A stretch of DNA of 64,000 nt, from NCBI GenBank assembly GCA_016785225.1, contig JAFBJZ010000912.1, positions 2,948,501 through 3,012,500 of the forward strand, written 5' to 3'. The translations under genes and the position numbers were made by a program. Below are positions 35,306-47,190 of this stretch, in pieces. The notes below the pieces were generated by a model, which made no database searches, was not told where the DNA came from, and was given only the letters and a program-made list of their open reading frames with translations. The stretch comes from Psettodes erumei. Lineage: Eukaryota > Chordata > Actinopteri > Pleuronectiformes > Psettodidae. Within the stretch, counting starts at the first letter, position 1. Every line of letters starts with the position of its first letter.

Positions 35306-36919
35306 GTAAGTGAAGTGGTCCATCTCTGTCAGCTTAGCTTCTCACCTGCCCACTCCCCACCCCCACCTCCTGCTGCCACACACACACACACACACACACT
35401 GAACCACAGGAACAAAGACGGGCACAGATGCACACACGTACCGTACGGCGCAGACGCATTCGTACGCAAACCGCAGCCCCCTCACGAAAATGAGAAAGCA
35501 CAGTTTAATGAAATGAGATGAATCTGTGTGAATGGACAGATGTTGTGTTGCCTGAATCCCCATTTGCTTTTGGTTTTCATGTTAGCTACACCTATCTAAC
35601 TGCTCCTCAGCTGCAGGTAGCACATTACACATTAGTCATCTGTACTTCAAGGGATTTTTTTTTCTTTACTGTCACACACATCTGTCAAAAATTACATTAT
35701 CCACTCTTGCTCCCCTGCAATTTTGCATACTGTATGAAGAGAATATGCAGTTGTTGTAAAGTAATAGAAGCCTTCTCATAATCTTAATGTCCTTGAAGGA
35801 CCAGTCGTTGCAGAAGAGTTGATGGAGAAATGAAAACAAAGCCCACTGTGTAGTTTAGCAGAACCAAAACCAGAGATGATATAAGGGATATTTTTCCCCC
35901 AAGATACGAACTACATCATATACACACAAGACCATAGTCCAAAACCACACCTTCATTTTTCTTTATGTTTCTATAGTTTTTTAAATGCTATAAAGTCTGT
36001 ACACATTTAAAAGTTCAAGTGCATGTTTGCATTTATGTGCATGCTTGTACAGATTTTGTTGCTTTTCCTGCTTTTATTTAAAGCCATGTGAACTGGTTTT
36101 ATATGAGATGGTGCTATGAATATATTTTGAAATATTTTGAATTATTTCAGTTTTCTCCATATTAATTTTAAAACCTGGTGCCACTGAATAATAGGGAAAG
36201 CAGTAACAATAAAAAGAAGAGATCACTTCATTGGAACAGCATATAGTTCACTTCAGCTTTTGTGTATGGGAAAATAACAACAGGCCCATGTACACAATTT
36301 AAACTTACCATGTACCTGCACGTGTGCTCTACTTTCCTGGTTATTTTTTTTTTTTGGCTCACTTTTGTTGCTGAGGTTTGTTGGAACAGGCTTTTATCAG
36401 GGCAGATATCATGTAGTCGGATATATATCAGAATCATATCTGATCATATCATCTGATCATATATTCCTGGCATTTCTGATTTATTTGTTCATGTACTGAA
36501 CATTTCAGGTAAACAGATGAATTACACGTACCACCTTCTGATGAGACAATAGTTATAAACAGATTTTAAAAATAGACTGAATTAATGGAATTAATACTTA
36601 TATAATATATTAATATATTATATATTAATAAATCAATAGTGATAACCACTTTTGGGTGGACACTTTCAGCTCTTTTCATTAGGCTCTATCAGAAAGTGGT
36701 ACCAAATTACAAGTTGACCTACCTAATATTTGGAGGATTTTTTTGACATTGTGCCGTTGGTGGTCTGAAAGTAGCCTGAGCATTATTTGTTTTAGCTCTG
36801 CCAGCTCTCATCAGTTTTTTTGACTTATCGGTTTGTTCTCAAGCTAAATGTGATACTGCTAAGATGAAAGAATTACACAAAATTGGGCGGAACGATGCTG
36901 AGATTTCAACCAAAAATAT

Positions 36920-36922
<3 letters not shown>

Positions 36923-36956
<34 letters not shown>
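36923..36956. repeat. (AT)n microsatellite
   Basis: An uninterrupted AT run of about 34 bases. Confidence 0.95.
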
Positions 36957-36960
<4 letters not shown>

Positions 36961-37322
36961 CCAATAATAATGGATAATTAATCAGTAAGTAACTATTTTA
37001 AAATGTTAAAATGTCATCAGCATTGATAGATAATAGTTGGGGGGTTAGCAGATTTTAGTTGGTGTGTGTGCTGCAGACACATGTATTAGAAGTAATATGT
37101 CATAAATTCTTAATGCGTAAGGAGAAACCAGACAGCCACAACACAAACACACACACACACATCACAGTGCGCTGTAGGTCTTTACTTAATGAGCTTCAAA
37201 TGCAGCTCTCCCCTACTGTGCTGAATAGGGAGAGAAAGATGGACACATTAGAGAGGAAATGAGGGAGGAGGAGAGCAAAAGAGGGAGGGAAGGAGGGAGA
37301 GGTGGATGAGGAAAATGGAAAG

Positions 37323-37348
37323 GAGAGAGAGAGAGAGAGAGAGAGAGT
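37323..37348. repeat. (GA)n microsatellite
   Basis: A GA run of 26 bases within a longer purine-only stretch. Confidence 0.95.
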
Positions 37349-40084
37349 AAGTGGAGAGGACAGGGGGGGACGTGATGTCTGAAGTGCCTGGATGAGTTAT
37401 CACCGTATTAACATTTGTCTGTCTTTATGTTGTGTTATTGTGAACTGTTTAAATGATTCTTGCTTTTCTGTGGAATCTGACTTTCTCACATGAATCTGGA
37501 TCTGAAAGGGAAGTACTTCCTGTCACTTTTATTTAAAACAAGATTTTTATTTATTTAAAGCAATGCTGCTTCACAGAAAAAGCCTGGTATAAATACACCA
37601 CTGAGCGAGATTGAGATCTTGATCTTATTCTGATTTGACACCAATTTAAATGAAAACTTTGGTATACATATAGTCTTGCAACTGCATAAATGTATGTTCA
37701 GATATATTGAATATCCTTGTGATCTGAATGACTGCAGCTCTTTAAAGCCTGGTGACACTTCAATATTTTACCTTGAAAACATTTTAACTCTGGTTTATGC
37801 GAGTGATTATCATGTTCTCCTCGCTAGCCTTTAATTCTCCCAGCATTTAGTTCTGGCACTTTGTTTCCCAGTTAACCAAAGGTAAAAGTCTTTCCATCGT
37901 GTTCTACCTAATATGGCACTGCGACAGCACCGCTGTGTCATCATACAACACTTTATGTATTGCTATTAAAAACAGCAAGTGATATGTTAAAATGTCCTCC
38001 CATTAGCATATGGTGAAATGTAATACTTCCACTCACTCTGAGCTCAAGCCATCAATTCCTGTAAAACATCACAAGCCTGTACAGATGGAACAATGTGATC
38101 ATTTCAACTGAAACGAGACAGAACTTGACATGGTACATGGACTGCATTTATACATGACCTACCTGGCTCATTAACCCATTCACACAGCAAGCCACCATGA
38201 GCAGAGGTCCTGGTCTGTTATATCAGACACAGACTTTGTCCTCTGGACCTGAGATTCGAGCCATGACGTCTGTCATTAGTGGACAGCCTTCTTCTTAAGC
38301 CACAGCTGCTGTAAAATTGGCATAGACTGTAGGAAAATACATTATTTTTAAGCTGCACTAAGATTTTTTTTCTTTTAACAATGGATCAAATGACGTGTAA
38401 TGTGGAAGGGGTCAGTCATAATGACAAACTCAAAACAAAGAAGAAATGTCACCTTAGTCAACTGTTACAGCTCATGTTTTGATTTTACAGATTTTTTTTT
38501 TAGCTTCAATGTTGGTTCACTCCAGCTGTCTAATGCAGCTGGAACATTAAAATGTGTAATTCCAGATGTTTACATAGGAGTTGGTGTAGATGCTAATGTC
38601 GCACTGTGTCTACAGATGTTTGCTAACATGTTTGCGTGATGCATTTTCCCCAAGGGAGCCAAAACTAAGGAAAACCAGAAGACTATCCTGATCTGGAACA
38701 CTTTGCAGTCTGGCCAGCTGGGAGTTGAACTGGGGACCTGCTGTGCCGAAGCTCAGGTCCATGTGGCATGTGTCCTTTTCAAGCATTGGGCCAGTTCGTT
38801 TGTTTCAAATCTTTATGCATTTAAATGAATCAAAGTGTGAAAAATTGCACACTGGTGAAAGAAGCCTTCACAAAGGTCCTAGACCTAGATACCAATCCAC
38901 ATCACTCACAAAATTTGGTGATTTGTAAGTTAGACCAAGAGCCACCTCTGGATTAAAAAAAAATAAAATCACGCCTTCTAACAAACAAACAAACAAACAC
39001 AACCAATTCCATAATTTCCGTGGTGGCAGTAATAAAAGTCGTCGAATGCAGCTTTAACAAGTGTAGTTTTTAATCCTTGGTAAAAGACTAACTGCACATA
39101 CTAATGGCAAGTGCTGTATGGTGATAAAAAATACAAAAATAATTGAACTGAAATAATTGCAGCAGGCATGATTTTATGTCCATTCATATGCAATGCTAGG
39201 GAAGGCTAAATCATTAAGCTTTACAGATATGACTAGGTCAAGTCATTATGGAGACCCAAAGGATGTCAATGTGAAATGAATAAATAAAACATTATACAGA
39301 ATAAATTTAATACAGACAAACTATGTAATATAACCATAAAAATGTGAAATATATTTCTAAAGCTCAGCTCAATACTATGAAATGGCATTGCAAAAGTGTA
39401 TTATGTTATATTTCAGTTGAATTTAGTTTAAGAATGCATTTGAATTCATTCAAACACCATGATTTTTTTTCTTCCTCATGTCTTCACAGAATATCAGGAC
39501 TTAAATTTATACTATTACGGTAAAATATTATGGTAAAATAGTAAATAGAAAACTGAAATTAAATAACACTTCTGTAACATCTTCTGTAATTCTGTTGTAA
39601 TTACAATTGAAACAATTTATCAGTTTTGGTAACCAAATACTCTTATACATCATTGTTTTCGAGCAATAATGCTTCTTTTTGCCACCTTATGTGATGGTAA
39701 CCTGGCATTATTTTCACAGACCAAGTCTTTAATAAAGTACTTGAAAAAATAATATGGAGAATAAGTTATTTGTCCTCCAACAAGGGCATGGACATGTGGA
39801 TGAAAAAATGGCACATGTATGCACGTGTAAAGCACATATTCGACAGCCGATTTCGGTTTTGAAATCTTAATTTTTTTGCTACTAAAAAAACATGCGTTTT
39901 CATTCACTGTCTTGTTGCTGGGGTTTTTTTCTGTAGCAGCAGACGATTATCCAATGCTTTCCGCCTTTTCCCATTTAATTTCCTTCTGAATGCTGTAGGT
40001 GGTATGAAAAGCACAGTGGCATGCTGTGGCAACCTTGACATGCTCAAACACACAAGGTTAGTGTGTGTCACTACCTTTGGCTCT

Positions 40085-40085
<1 letters not shown>

Positions 40086-40122
<37 letters not shown>

Positions 40123-40145
40123 CATATATATGTATATATATATAT
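40086..40145. repeat. Compound (CT)n-(TA)n microsatellite
   Basis: A CT run (to about 40,109) merges directly into a TA run with TACATA and TGTATA interruptions. Confidence 0.95.
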
Positions 40146-40934
40146 TTCTTTTTCGCTGTTGTTTTTTGCTCATCCCTATTGTTTTCTCTTCTCCTTTGAC
40201 TCTGCATGCACCAACACACACACACACATAAACACACACACACACGTATGACCCCCCTGTCCTATGTTCTCTGTGCTGGTCCTGGCTCCAGCTCCAATTA
40301 CCTGGTGGCTACAGCAGCAGGGCCCTAAATAGGTTGTAGCACCGAACAGGCATGTCTGCAACGGTTCGCCTAGTGGGAGGGTAGGAAGAGGAGGGAGGAG
40401 AGAGGGAGAAGAGGAAGAAGTGAATGCGGGGCTGGAAAGATGATGAGGAGTGAAAAGAAAGGTGATGAAAAACAGGAAGGTGATACTGAAAAATAGGGGA
40501 AAATTGCAAGACAACAGAAGAGGAGAAGGTTGTATAGAAGATTCAGAAACAGGACAAAGGCAGAGGAGAAGAAGGAATAGGGAGGACACGTGCCTCCTGC
40601 CACGAGCCTGTTGAAAATTCAAAAAGAGAAAAAAACAGCAGATGAGAAGGGGCTCGAGGCAAATTCATCTCTCTTTTGTTAAACATACCTGACAGTTAAT
40701 AGAAATAAAATGCCGTAGAAGCTACATGCACTATGTTAACATATTGTTTGTGGTTGATGAGTGTTTCTCTCAGGTGTCCCATATCTTTGTATTATCCCTG
40801 ATTTTTCGTCTCATCCCACAGTCTCACACGATTAATCTCTCTACATTTTCATATCATGTCATATCTGTATGGTTCACTCCTGTCTTTTACCCTAATACCT
40901 CTTTTCTCGTCTCTTCCCTCTTGTCTCTTTCCAG

Positions 40935-41020
40935 CCTGTGAGGAGGAGAAGGATAAGAGGAGAGGAGAGGAGGAGGAGACAGAGGAGAGAGGGTGCGCAA
41001 GCAGAATAAAGGCCAGGAGT
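40935..41020 (+). other. Exon-like segment, acidic open frame
   Basis: A very strong pyrimidine tract ending TCTCTTTCCAG (to 40,934) is followed by a GA-rich stretch with one frame reading CEEEKDKRRGEEEETEERG. A possible donor, AGTGG|GTGAGA, lies at 41,021. It would be phase-compatible with the candidate exon ending at 35,305. The GA-rich composition makes an open frame likely by chance, so support is weak. Confidence 0.15.
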
Positions 41021-42724
41021 GGGTGAGAATGAAAGGAAACTGTCATTTCCCACACAGCTTAAGAAATGATCTTACTGAGCCTAATGCAAGATACAATTTG
41101 GTTGATTTATACTACATGGAGTTAAAGGCAAATTTGCATTATTGGTCTATTTTTGTATCCAAAATGCAAAAAATACAGCATCAAAGGAACAGCATCCTGA
41201 AAATCTGCTGCATATTCAATCACCTTAATGAAACTGTAGCACAAGCTTACATCAAAAATGGCTTCTGCCTTTAATAATATACCAGCCCTACTCATGTCAT
41301 GGCAAGGTTAGGACAGGCAGAAGTATAGCTATCGCTAGTGCAGAAGCACTGCACAGTATAACATAACTCCAATCAAATTTAATAACATATAATCACATGC
41401 AAGTGCTTACAGTTTATTATAAAGCAGGGAGTAACTGTCTGACCAAGTATTCACAAGTGCATTTAAAACTGTTTTTAATTGTGTCCACCGATCATGAACA
41501 TGTTTGAAATTCTTAATTCGAAGTCCACTGGCTTTTCTTTTTCAACCCCATCTCATGGCCTTCACCAGTGAATGAGATGTGCTCCATTGTCATGAAAAGT
41601 ACAGAAAAATGAGTTCTATAAAAAAATATTTTGTATATTAATAATTTTTCATAATAAAATATTTCAATAATACAGATAATTGCAGATGTTTTTGACAAAA
41701 CACCCTAACCTCATTACATTATATGGTATATTTGATATACATATATAAATCTATATATGTGAAACAGATTTTTGCAGTTGGTACTTTTCATGCCTGTGGC
41801 ATAATCTTTCTGAGAGTGCTCAATATTTACCAGCAGTTTTTGTATGCAGCGAGTGTCTGACAAACATATAAGATATAATGAGCTATTGCCTGTCAAATGA
41901 TCATTTTAGTTATCATCAATTACTGATCACTTGACAGTTTAACTGAGTCCAAAACACGTCCAACCACAAAAGTAAAAAAAATAATGAAATGAAAAGTCTG
42001 CCCCACCGGACTAAATGGTTATCAGGGAATAAAACATTGCTGTCAGTGTCATAACACATTCTTATATTCAAAGACTCAGAGTCATTATTCAGCAATACAT
42101 GGATTGATGCAGCATCCAGTGCATCTGTGAACACTTTGTATTTAATACTGACAATGAACATTTCACTATTGGCTCCCTGTCAGGTCTTATAAACAGATGC
42201 TTGTGAAGGTTTGATTGCTGATTTGTCAAGCCTTCATTGTTTAGCGTGTTTTACCCTTTGCATCATGTTCTGTGTTTTTATTGTAAATCCAGTCTGTACC
42301 TGATGTCCTCAGTAGAACCCCGCATCACATGATTGACATATGTTTCTGTTTTCATTATAGACTGAATTGACCCGGGGGAAAGATATTACATATTGTGGTG
42401 CGTGTAGAAATGAGCTGCCTCAATACAATGGTAAGGATGATTTAAGACATATAGTGAAATTAAAGATTATGCAGCAGTATAGGTTGTTGAAAGTCATGGT
42501 GTTGTACATATGTAGAATTTTTGTGTGTCTGTGCGAGTATCCTCTACAACTGAACACATAATAATACATCAAAGATCATACAACCATGACTCTGAGGAAG
42601 TCACACAGCGACAGACTTTCCTCCAGTCGCTCACACACACACGGTTCAACTGGTACAACAAATGAGGGTCCATGTCATCTGTGCTAGTCTGGTGTTCCAC
42701 ACATGTGCATTTCCTGATCCACAC

Positions 42725-42815
42725 TGCATTTCACAGTTGGTGGCAGTAACACACCTCAACTTTGTTTGCCAACCCCTTTAAATATCAAAATGTAGCAGAA
42801 GAAGCACCATGATCA
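42725..42815. repeat. Degenerate teleost interspersed repeat fragment
   Basis: The phrase order 'gttggtggcagtaacacacc', 'tttgtttgccaaccccttta', 'agaagaagc' matches a common fish repeat remembered as 'ggtggcggtaatgcacc ... gtttgccaaccgcc ... gaagaag'. Only a short internal piece is present and the class is undetermined. Confidence 0.35.
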
Positions 42816-45800
42816 GTAAAGGCAACCTGGCCAAAACAGCAAGGAGAGCGCCTGTGTCTGTTGTCTTTGGCTGAAGAACAGGAGGAAGGAATTTAAAATT
42901 TAATATGTGACCACTAAATAATAACAGGACGATGGATGGGGAATACGGTACACTGGAGAGAAGACGCCTCGCTGAGGAGCATCACCAATATTTTTTCGGG
43001 CGTTGGCCTCAAAGTTCAGTAAACTGGTGCATTACAAAACACCCAACATCGAGCACAAAAACACACAGGGCTCCTGTGAATGTAGCTAGGATGTAGGGGA
43101 GTGGAGGTGGCATGTGGAGGGAGCTATGAATTAGTCATGAAAACAAACTGCGAACTGTACGTGGATGCCCACATAGGGGCTCCGCACGGGCCCTCAGATG
43201 ACAGCAGGTCACGCAGCCCGAATCGGATCATCAATTAGACCTGTGTTACAATTTTGCACTGGTGAGCATTACTTATCTTCCGTTGGAGTTTCCATCAGCC
43301 ATCCTGTTGTCGACTCTCTGGAAGGGTGTCAGTTTTTTTTCTCGCCCGGAACTGAACCAGTGTGCAAATGTGTATGCGTGTGTGTTTTTCACCTCTTCAT
43401 ATTTTCAGCAAGAATCTCTTGTGTTCTTCTTTAGCACGTGTGGGTATTTTTTGTGTGTGTGTCCCACACCAGTCCTATGTTCTACATCACTGTTCATCTC
43501 AATTTAACAGTGCTCAATGTGTTACTGTGTGTGTGTAGCCATCAGACCCTGAAGATGTATAAAACATTGGTCGGGATTACGGCTTTTTTATTATTCATGA
43601 TGCAGGCCTTTTATTGCCGGTGATATTTATCTCTTCACTATCTCCCATGACCTGGAAGAGAAAGACGGATGAGGAAGGGAAGGAGGAGGAGAAAAAGAGG
43701 AAGAGTGAGAGGGAAGGAGGGATAAGTCAGTGTGTTCCTGTGTTCGAAAGGGGGTGGGAGGCTTTAGCTGAGCCGCACATAAATAAATTTGTTAAGTGGG
43801 CGGGTGTGGTTGAGTATTTGTGTGTGTGTGTGTGTGTGTGTGTGTTTTAATTTTATTTATTTATTTAGTTAGTTTTCCCTTTTTTCTGGTGGTGGTGGCG
43901 GTGGTGGGGGGTGTTTCCAGATACCCCGCTCAGCAGTCCTACATAGCACGTTTAGCTTTTTCCTCTCCTTCTCCCGTGATGTATACGTCCCTCTGTCTCT
44001 CCTGCACTATTTCTACTCATGGCATCTCTGATTCTCTCCTGTTTGCTTTTGTGGATTTATTATTTAAAAGAGCATTTGTATTTTCCATACAAGAAAAGTG
44101 TGATGTGCAGTCTGCCTTTGTTGTGATACAGCCACTCTTTTTTCCCATAATAATGTTGATTGCGGCTGCAAACAGGGCAAACCACCCAAATGTTTCCACA
44201 CTACATGTTTTACATGAATCATTTCCCACCCTGAACATACAATAAGAGGACACCTCTGGATTAGCAGCATCACTTATGTCCAGACAAACCACTTTCAACT
44301 CATTTCTATCCTGAGGGCCTAAATTTCGATGTGATTCCCAAAGTTCATGGGTGACATGCTGAACAACCCTTTTACCAGGCAAGAACCTGATAATGGATGT
44401 TTCTACAAAATGATAGATTACATGCAATGGCTGGGTTTTAGTCTTATGCCCAATTCCAAAGTTTTAAAATACTGAAACAATTCCAAACCAAACCAAAATA
44501 GTAGCTCGTGGGCAGCTGGCTGGAGCGGTGAAGGAGGCTGTGCCTGCAGAAGGCCTCGGTGTGAGTCCTGTTGCAATGTCCATACTGTACCCCTGCCTGA
44601 ATATGATTGGATGTCACTTTCCAGCTGATAGCCACACAGCTATGAATGAGCAGTGCAGCAAATTTGTGAAGCATGCGTGCAAATGCTCTTTCACTGCTCC
44701 GCCTGGACTCATGTTGTGCTTCATTTCTGCTTTGTGATGCCTCCTTTCTGTTAACAACTGTGAAGCAGAGGAAGATATGCCATAATTTCTACACTTTTTA
44801 TGAATTACAGCCACAAAATAAGGGTAAGAGCATGCCACGTACTGGAAGTAAAACAAATGCAGCCATAGGGTGCCTGTTACCACATCAATCATAAATGAGT
44901 CACAACAAATGTGCATTTAATATGCTTGTAAAACACTTATATTATCAGCAAATCTGGCTACTGAAAAGCACAGTTGAATATGTGCAGGTTCTGAAGCTCC
45001 TCAGTGGACATTTGAACTGTGACAGAGACATGATGGAGCTGCGGTGCAATCTGAATGCAACATAACAGCGTCTCATAGACATGAGGCGCAGCCACTTTGT
45101 TTTGCTTAAAGAGGTTGTAGGTTGATTCGTACACGGGAGAAAAAAAACGTCTGCTTCTTCTGGGCTCTATTTAATGTTCCTCTCTTGGGTCATATCTGCT
45201 TTTTGATTCATTTTCAAGTGCAACCAGAATTTAACAAATTATTAATAATGATCTAAGACCCAATTCTGCCTCACAGGCAGTTGCTTGCATCTTCCTTTGG
45301 ATACTCCAACCAAAATTCAACTCGCACAGATTCTGCTGGGTTTTCATTTCATGTGGTGAAGCCATTTAACTAAGTGGTCCCCAAGATACTCTATCTGACT
45401 GTGTCTCTCTCTCTCCCCCCATCCCTATCTCACACACACACACACAGTCATGTGGAACTAAAGAGGAGCATGTGTCGCAGGTCAGTCTCCCTTTCACCTC
45501 ACAGGTGGCAGACACAGCTGTTTCACAGACACACACACACATCTCACTCGTGAAGCACTGATGCATGTTGGGAGTTTTCACTGGCGATCCTTATTTTTAT
45601 ATTCAGACTGTTTAATATTTGCACTGATGCTGTTTGACAACTTAATCTGAATTTGGCACTTATTTTTCCTTTATGCTTACATTATGAATTATGATGACTT
45701 GATACACTTTCCTGTCATTATTATTTTTTTCTCTACATGTCCAGAAAATGAATATATTGCTCAAAGCCTCTGGCAGGTTTTCATCAACTCTTTGGGACTG

Positions 45801-46094
45801 ACAGCACAACACAGCACAGCATCACTGCCAAAATGACAGTAAAACCAAGCCGTACAATACAAAGGTGTAAGTTTGGATATTGCTGTCACCTCTGTCGCTG
45901 TCTTTTTCCTTCTCTCTCTTCACTTAATACAACACAGTGAACTTTAATAAAGACAATATTCTTTTGCTGCATTCATCTGGACCTCAAATAATGAAAAATA
46001 TTGATTTGAAACATCTTTAAGTCAATATTACTCTCTGTCATCAGGGAGCACGACCAGAGAGGAGCTCATTGTCAAGTTATCATTATGAAGCTTA
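42816..46094. other. Noncoding region
   Basis: No supported gene. The segment 43,110-43,260 is complex, with AATTAG-type homeodomain cores, and may be a conserved element. A (TG)n tract lies at 43820-43847 and a short CA tract near 45,431-45,447. Around 44,505-44,600 a degenerate segment resembles tRNA-like repeat sequence but lacks intact box motifs. Confidence 0.6.
43820..43847. repeat. (TG)n microsatellite
   Basis: An uninterrupted TG run of about 28 bases. Confidence 0.95.
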
Positions 46095-46112
46095 TAGCGC
46101 CATCTAGTGGCT
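46095..46112 (-). promoter_or_regulatory. CTCF-like binding motif
   Basis: On the reverse strand the sequence reads AGCCACTAGATGGCGCTA. This fits the CTCF core CCASYAGRKGGCGC at every position and extends into the flanking GCTA. CTCF organises loop and domain boundaries, with motif direction setting loop direction. This copy points left, away from n4bp1. The motif is seen directly; occupancy is inference. Confidence 0.6.
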
Positions 46113-47100
46113 CTTAGAACAGTCAGATAACAGCAGCTGTGGCTCACTGACTTGTTGAGTTTGGCAAATTAGAATACATTTATGTAGCATCCAGTCTGTG
46201 TATTTGTGTATTAATCAAATAGTATTTAGAGTGAGGCTACTGTGAATCACCTTGAATAAATTTCAACTGTCCTCTACTACAAATGTACACATTCCCTCAG
46301 ATTGTCTTGGGAATTTAGGATGTAAAAGCATTTATATGGATTGGCATCAAAATCTTTTACTTAATGAAAGAAATTTTATTTTCATTAGCCTGGTTTCCAG
46401 GAAGAGGGCCCGAAAATGAACTTAGGTAATGATCTGAAAAATTCTTAAAATCTGAGAAAGTGTAATGCTGTCATGCCAATAGAAAATGTTCCATCTGTCA
46501 GTGCACTAATATTCTGTAATATACTGGGGATGACAATCACTGTGACAATTATCAATCTTTGTTCTGCCATTAAATCCCTAGACACATCAGCAGCATGTTA
46601 AGAAGAGAAAGTACTATGTTGACCAGCTGCTCACCGGTTCAACACTGAGTGAACCCACTATGATACAGTTGGATAGCAAAATCATTTCCAGCCAACAGGG
46701 CCAAACGTTCCTATGACCTAAAGTTGCCAAAAGTGAGGCTGAGGGTGGAAGGTAGGTAGTTGAGGTTTTTTAAGCGTAGGCTTACTTTGTGCAGGTTCAG
46801 TGTGAAGTGCCCCTGAGCTTTGGGTGTATTTAGTGGAGGATGTGGCTTTTCACCAAAAAAAAACACCAAAATTTTGTATTCAGCCTTTGTGATATTGTCT
46901 ACCTGAGTGACTAAACCGCGTGGGCTGGCATGTAGCAGCCTGGCAGCTGCATGCTTTCTCTCACCCTCCTCCCTTTTTCTTCAAACATGAGACTGTGACT
47001 TTTCAAGTGGAAATGACACAAGATTCCTCCTACAAATTATTCATTTATAAGTAATAACACATGAAGTGGTTTTGCAGTTAAAGCCTTCTATTGTACATCA

Positions 47101-47174
47101 GGCACTGTGGCTTAGCTGGTCAAAGCGCCTGTCTTGTAAACAGGAGATCCTGGGTTCAAATCCCAGCAGTGCCT
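47101..47174 (+). tRNA. tRNA-Thr (anticodon TGT)
   Basis: A 74-base tRNA gene that folds fully. The acceptor stem GGCACTG (47,101-47,107) pairs with CAGTGCC (47,167-47,173) and is followed by discriminator T. The anticodon stem is CCTGT/ACAGG around loop CTTGTAA, with anticodon TGT at 47,135-47,137, reading threonine ACA codons. The internal promoter boxes are intact: A box TGGCTTAGCTGG at 47,108-47,119 and B box GGTTCAAATCC at 47,153-47,163. No intron is present and CCA is not encoded, as expected for a vertebrate nuclear gene. It stands alone, with no tRNA cluster or SINE body, and is followed by a T4 run, so it looks like a functional single-copy gene. Confidence 0.96.
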
Positions 47175-47186
47175 CTTTGTCACTGA

Positions 47187-47190
47187 TTTT
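47187..47190 (+). terminator. Pol III terminator (TTTT) of tRNA-Thr
   Basis: The first run of four T residues downstream of the tRNA, 13 bases after its 3' end. An earlier TTT (47,176-47,178) is probably too short to be efficient. Confidence 0.7.

Larger units (their letters stand above)
35306..42724. other. Noncoding region
   Basis: No supported gene. It contains CA at about 35,378-35,399, (AT)n at 36923-36956, a (GA)n tract with purine-rich flanks at 37,240-37,348, a CT/TA compound tract at 40086-40145, CA at 40,214-40,245 and a GA-rich tract at about 40,375-40,600. The segment 38,800-39,000, ending in tandem 'acaa' units, resembles the tail of a common fish interspersed repeat at low confidence. 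Confidence 0.6.

Noticed and set aside
38700..38760. tRNA-derived phrase 'gagttgaactggggacct'
   Set aside because: Resembles a reversed tRNA-like B box but is too degenerate to assign.
40176..40622. 148-codon - strand frame, Ser/Leu/Phe-rich
   Set aside because: Entirely the complement of a GA-rich tract plus CA repeats, a typical low-complexity artefact.
44505..44600. tRNA-like or SINE-like segment
   Set aside because: No intact A or B box and no foldable tRNA. At most a very degenerate repeat.
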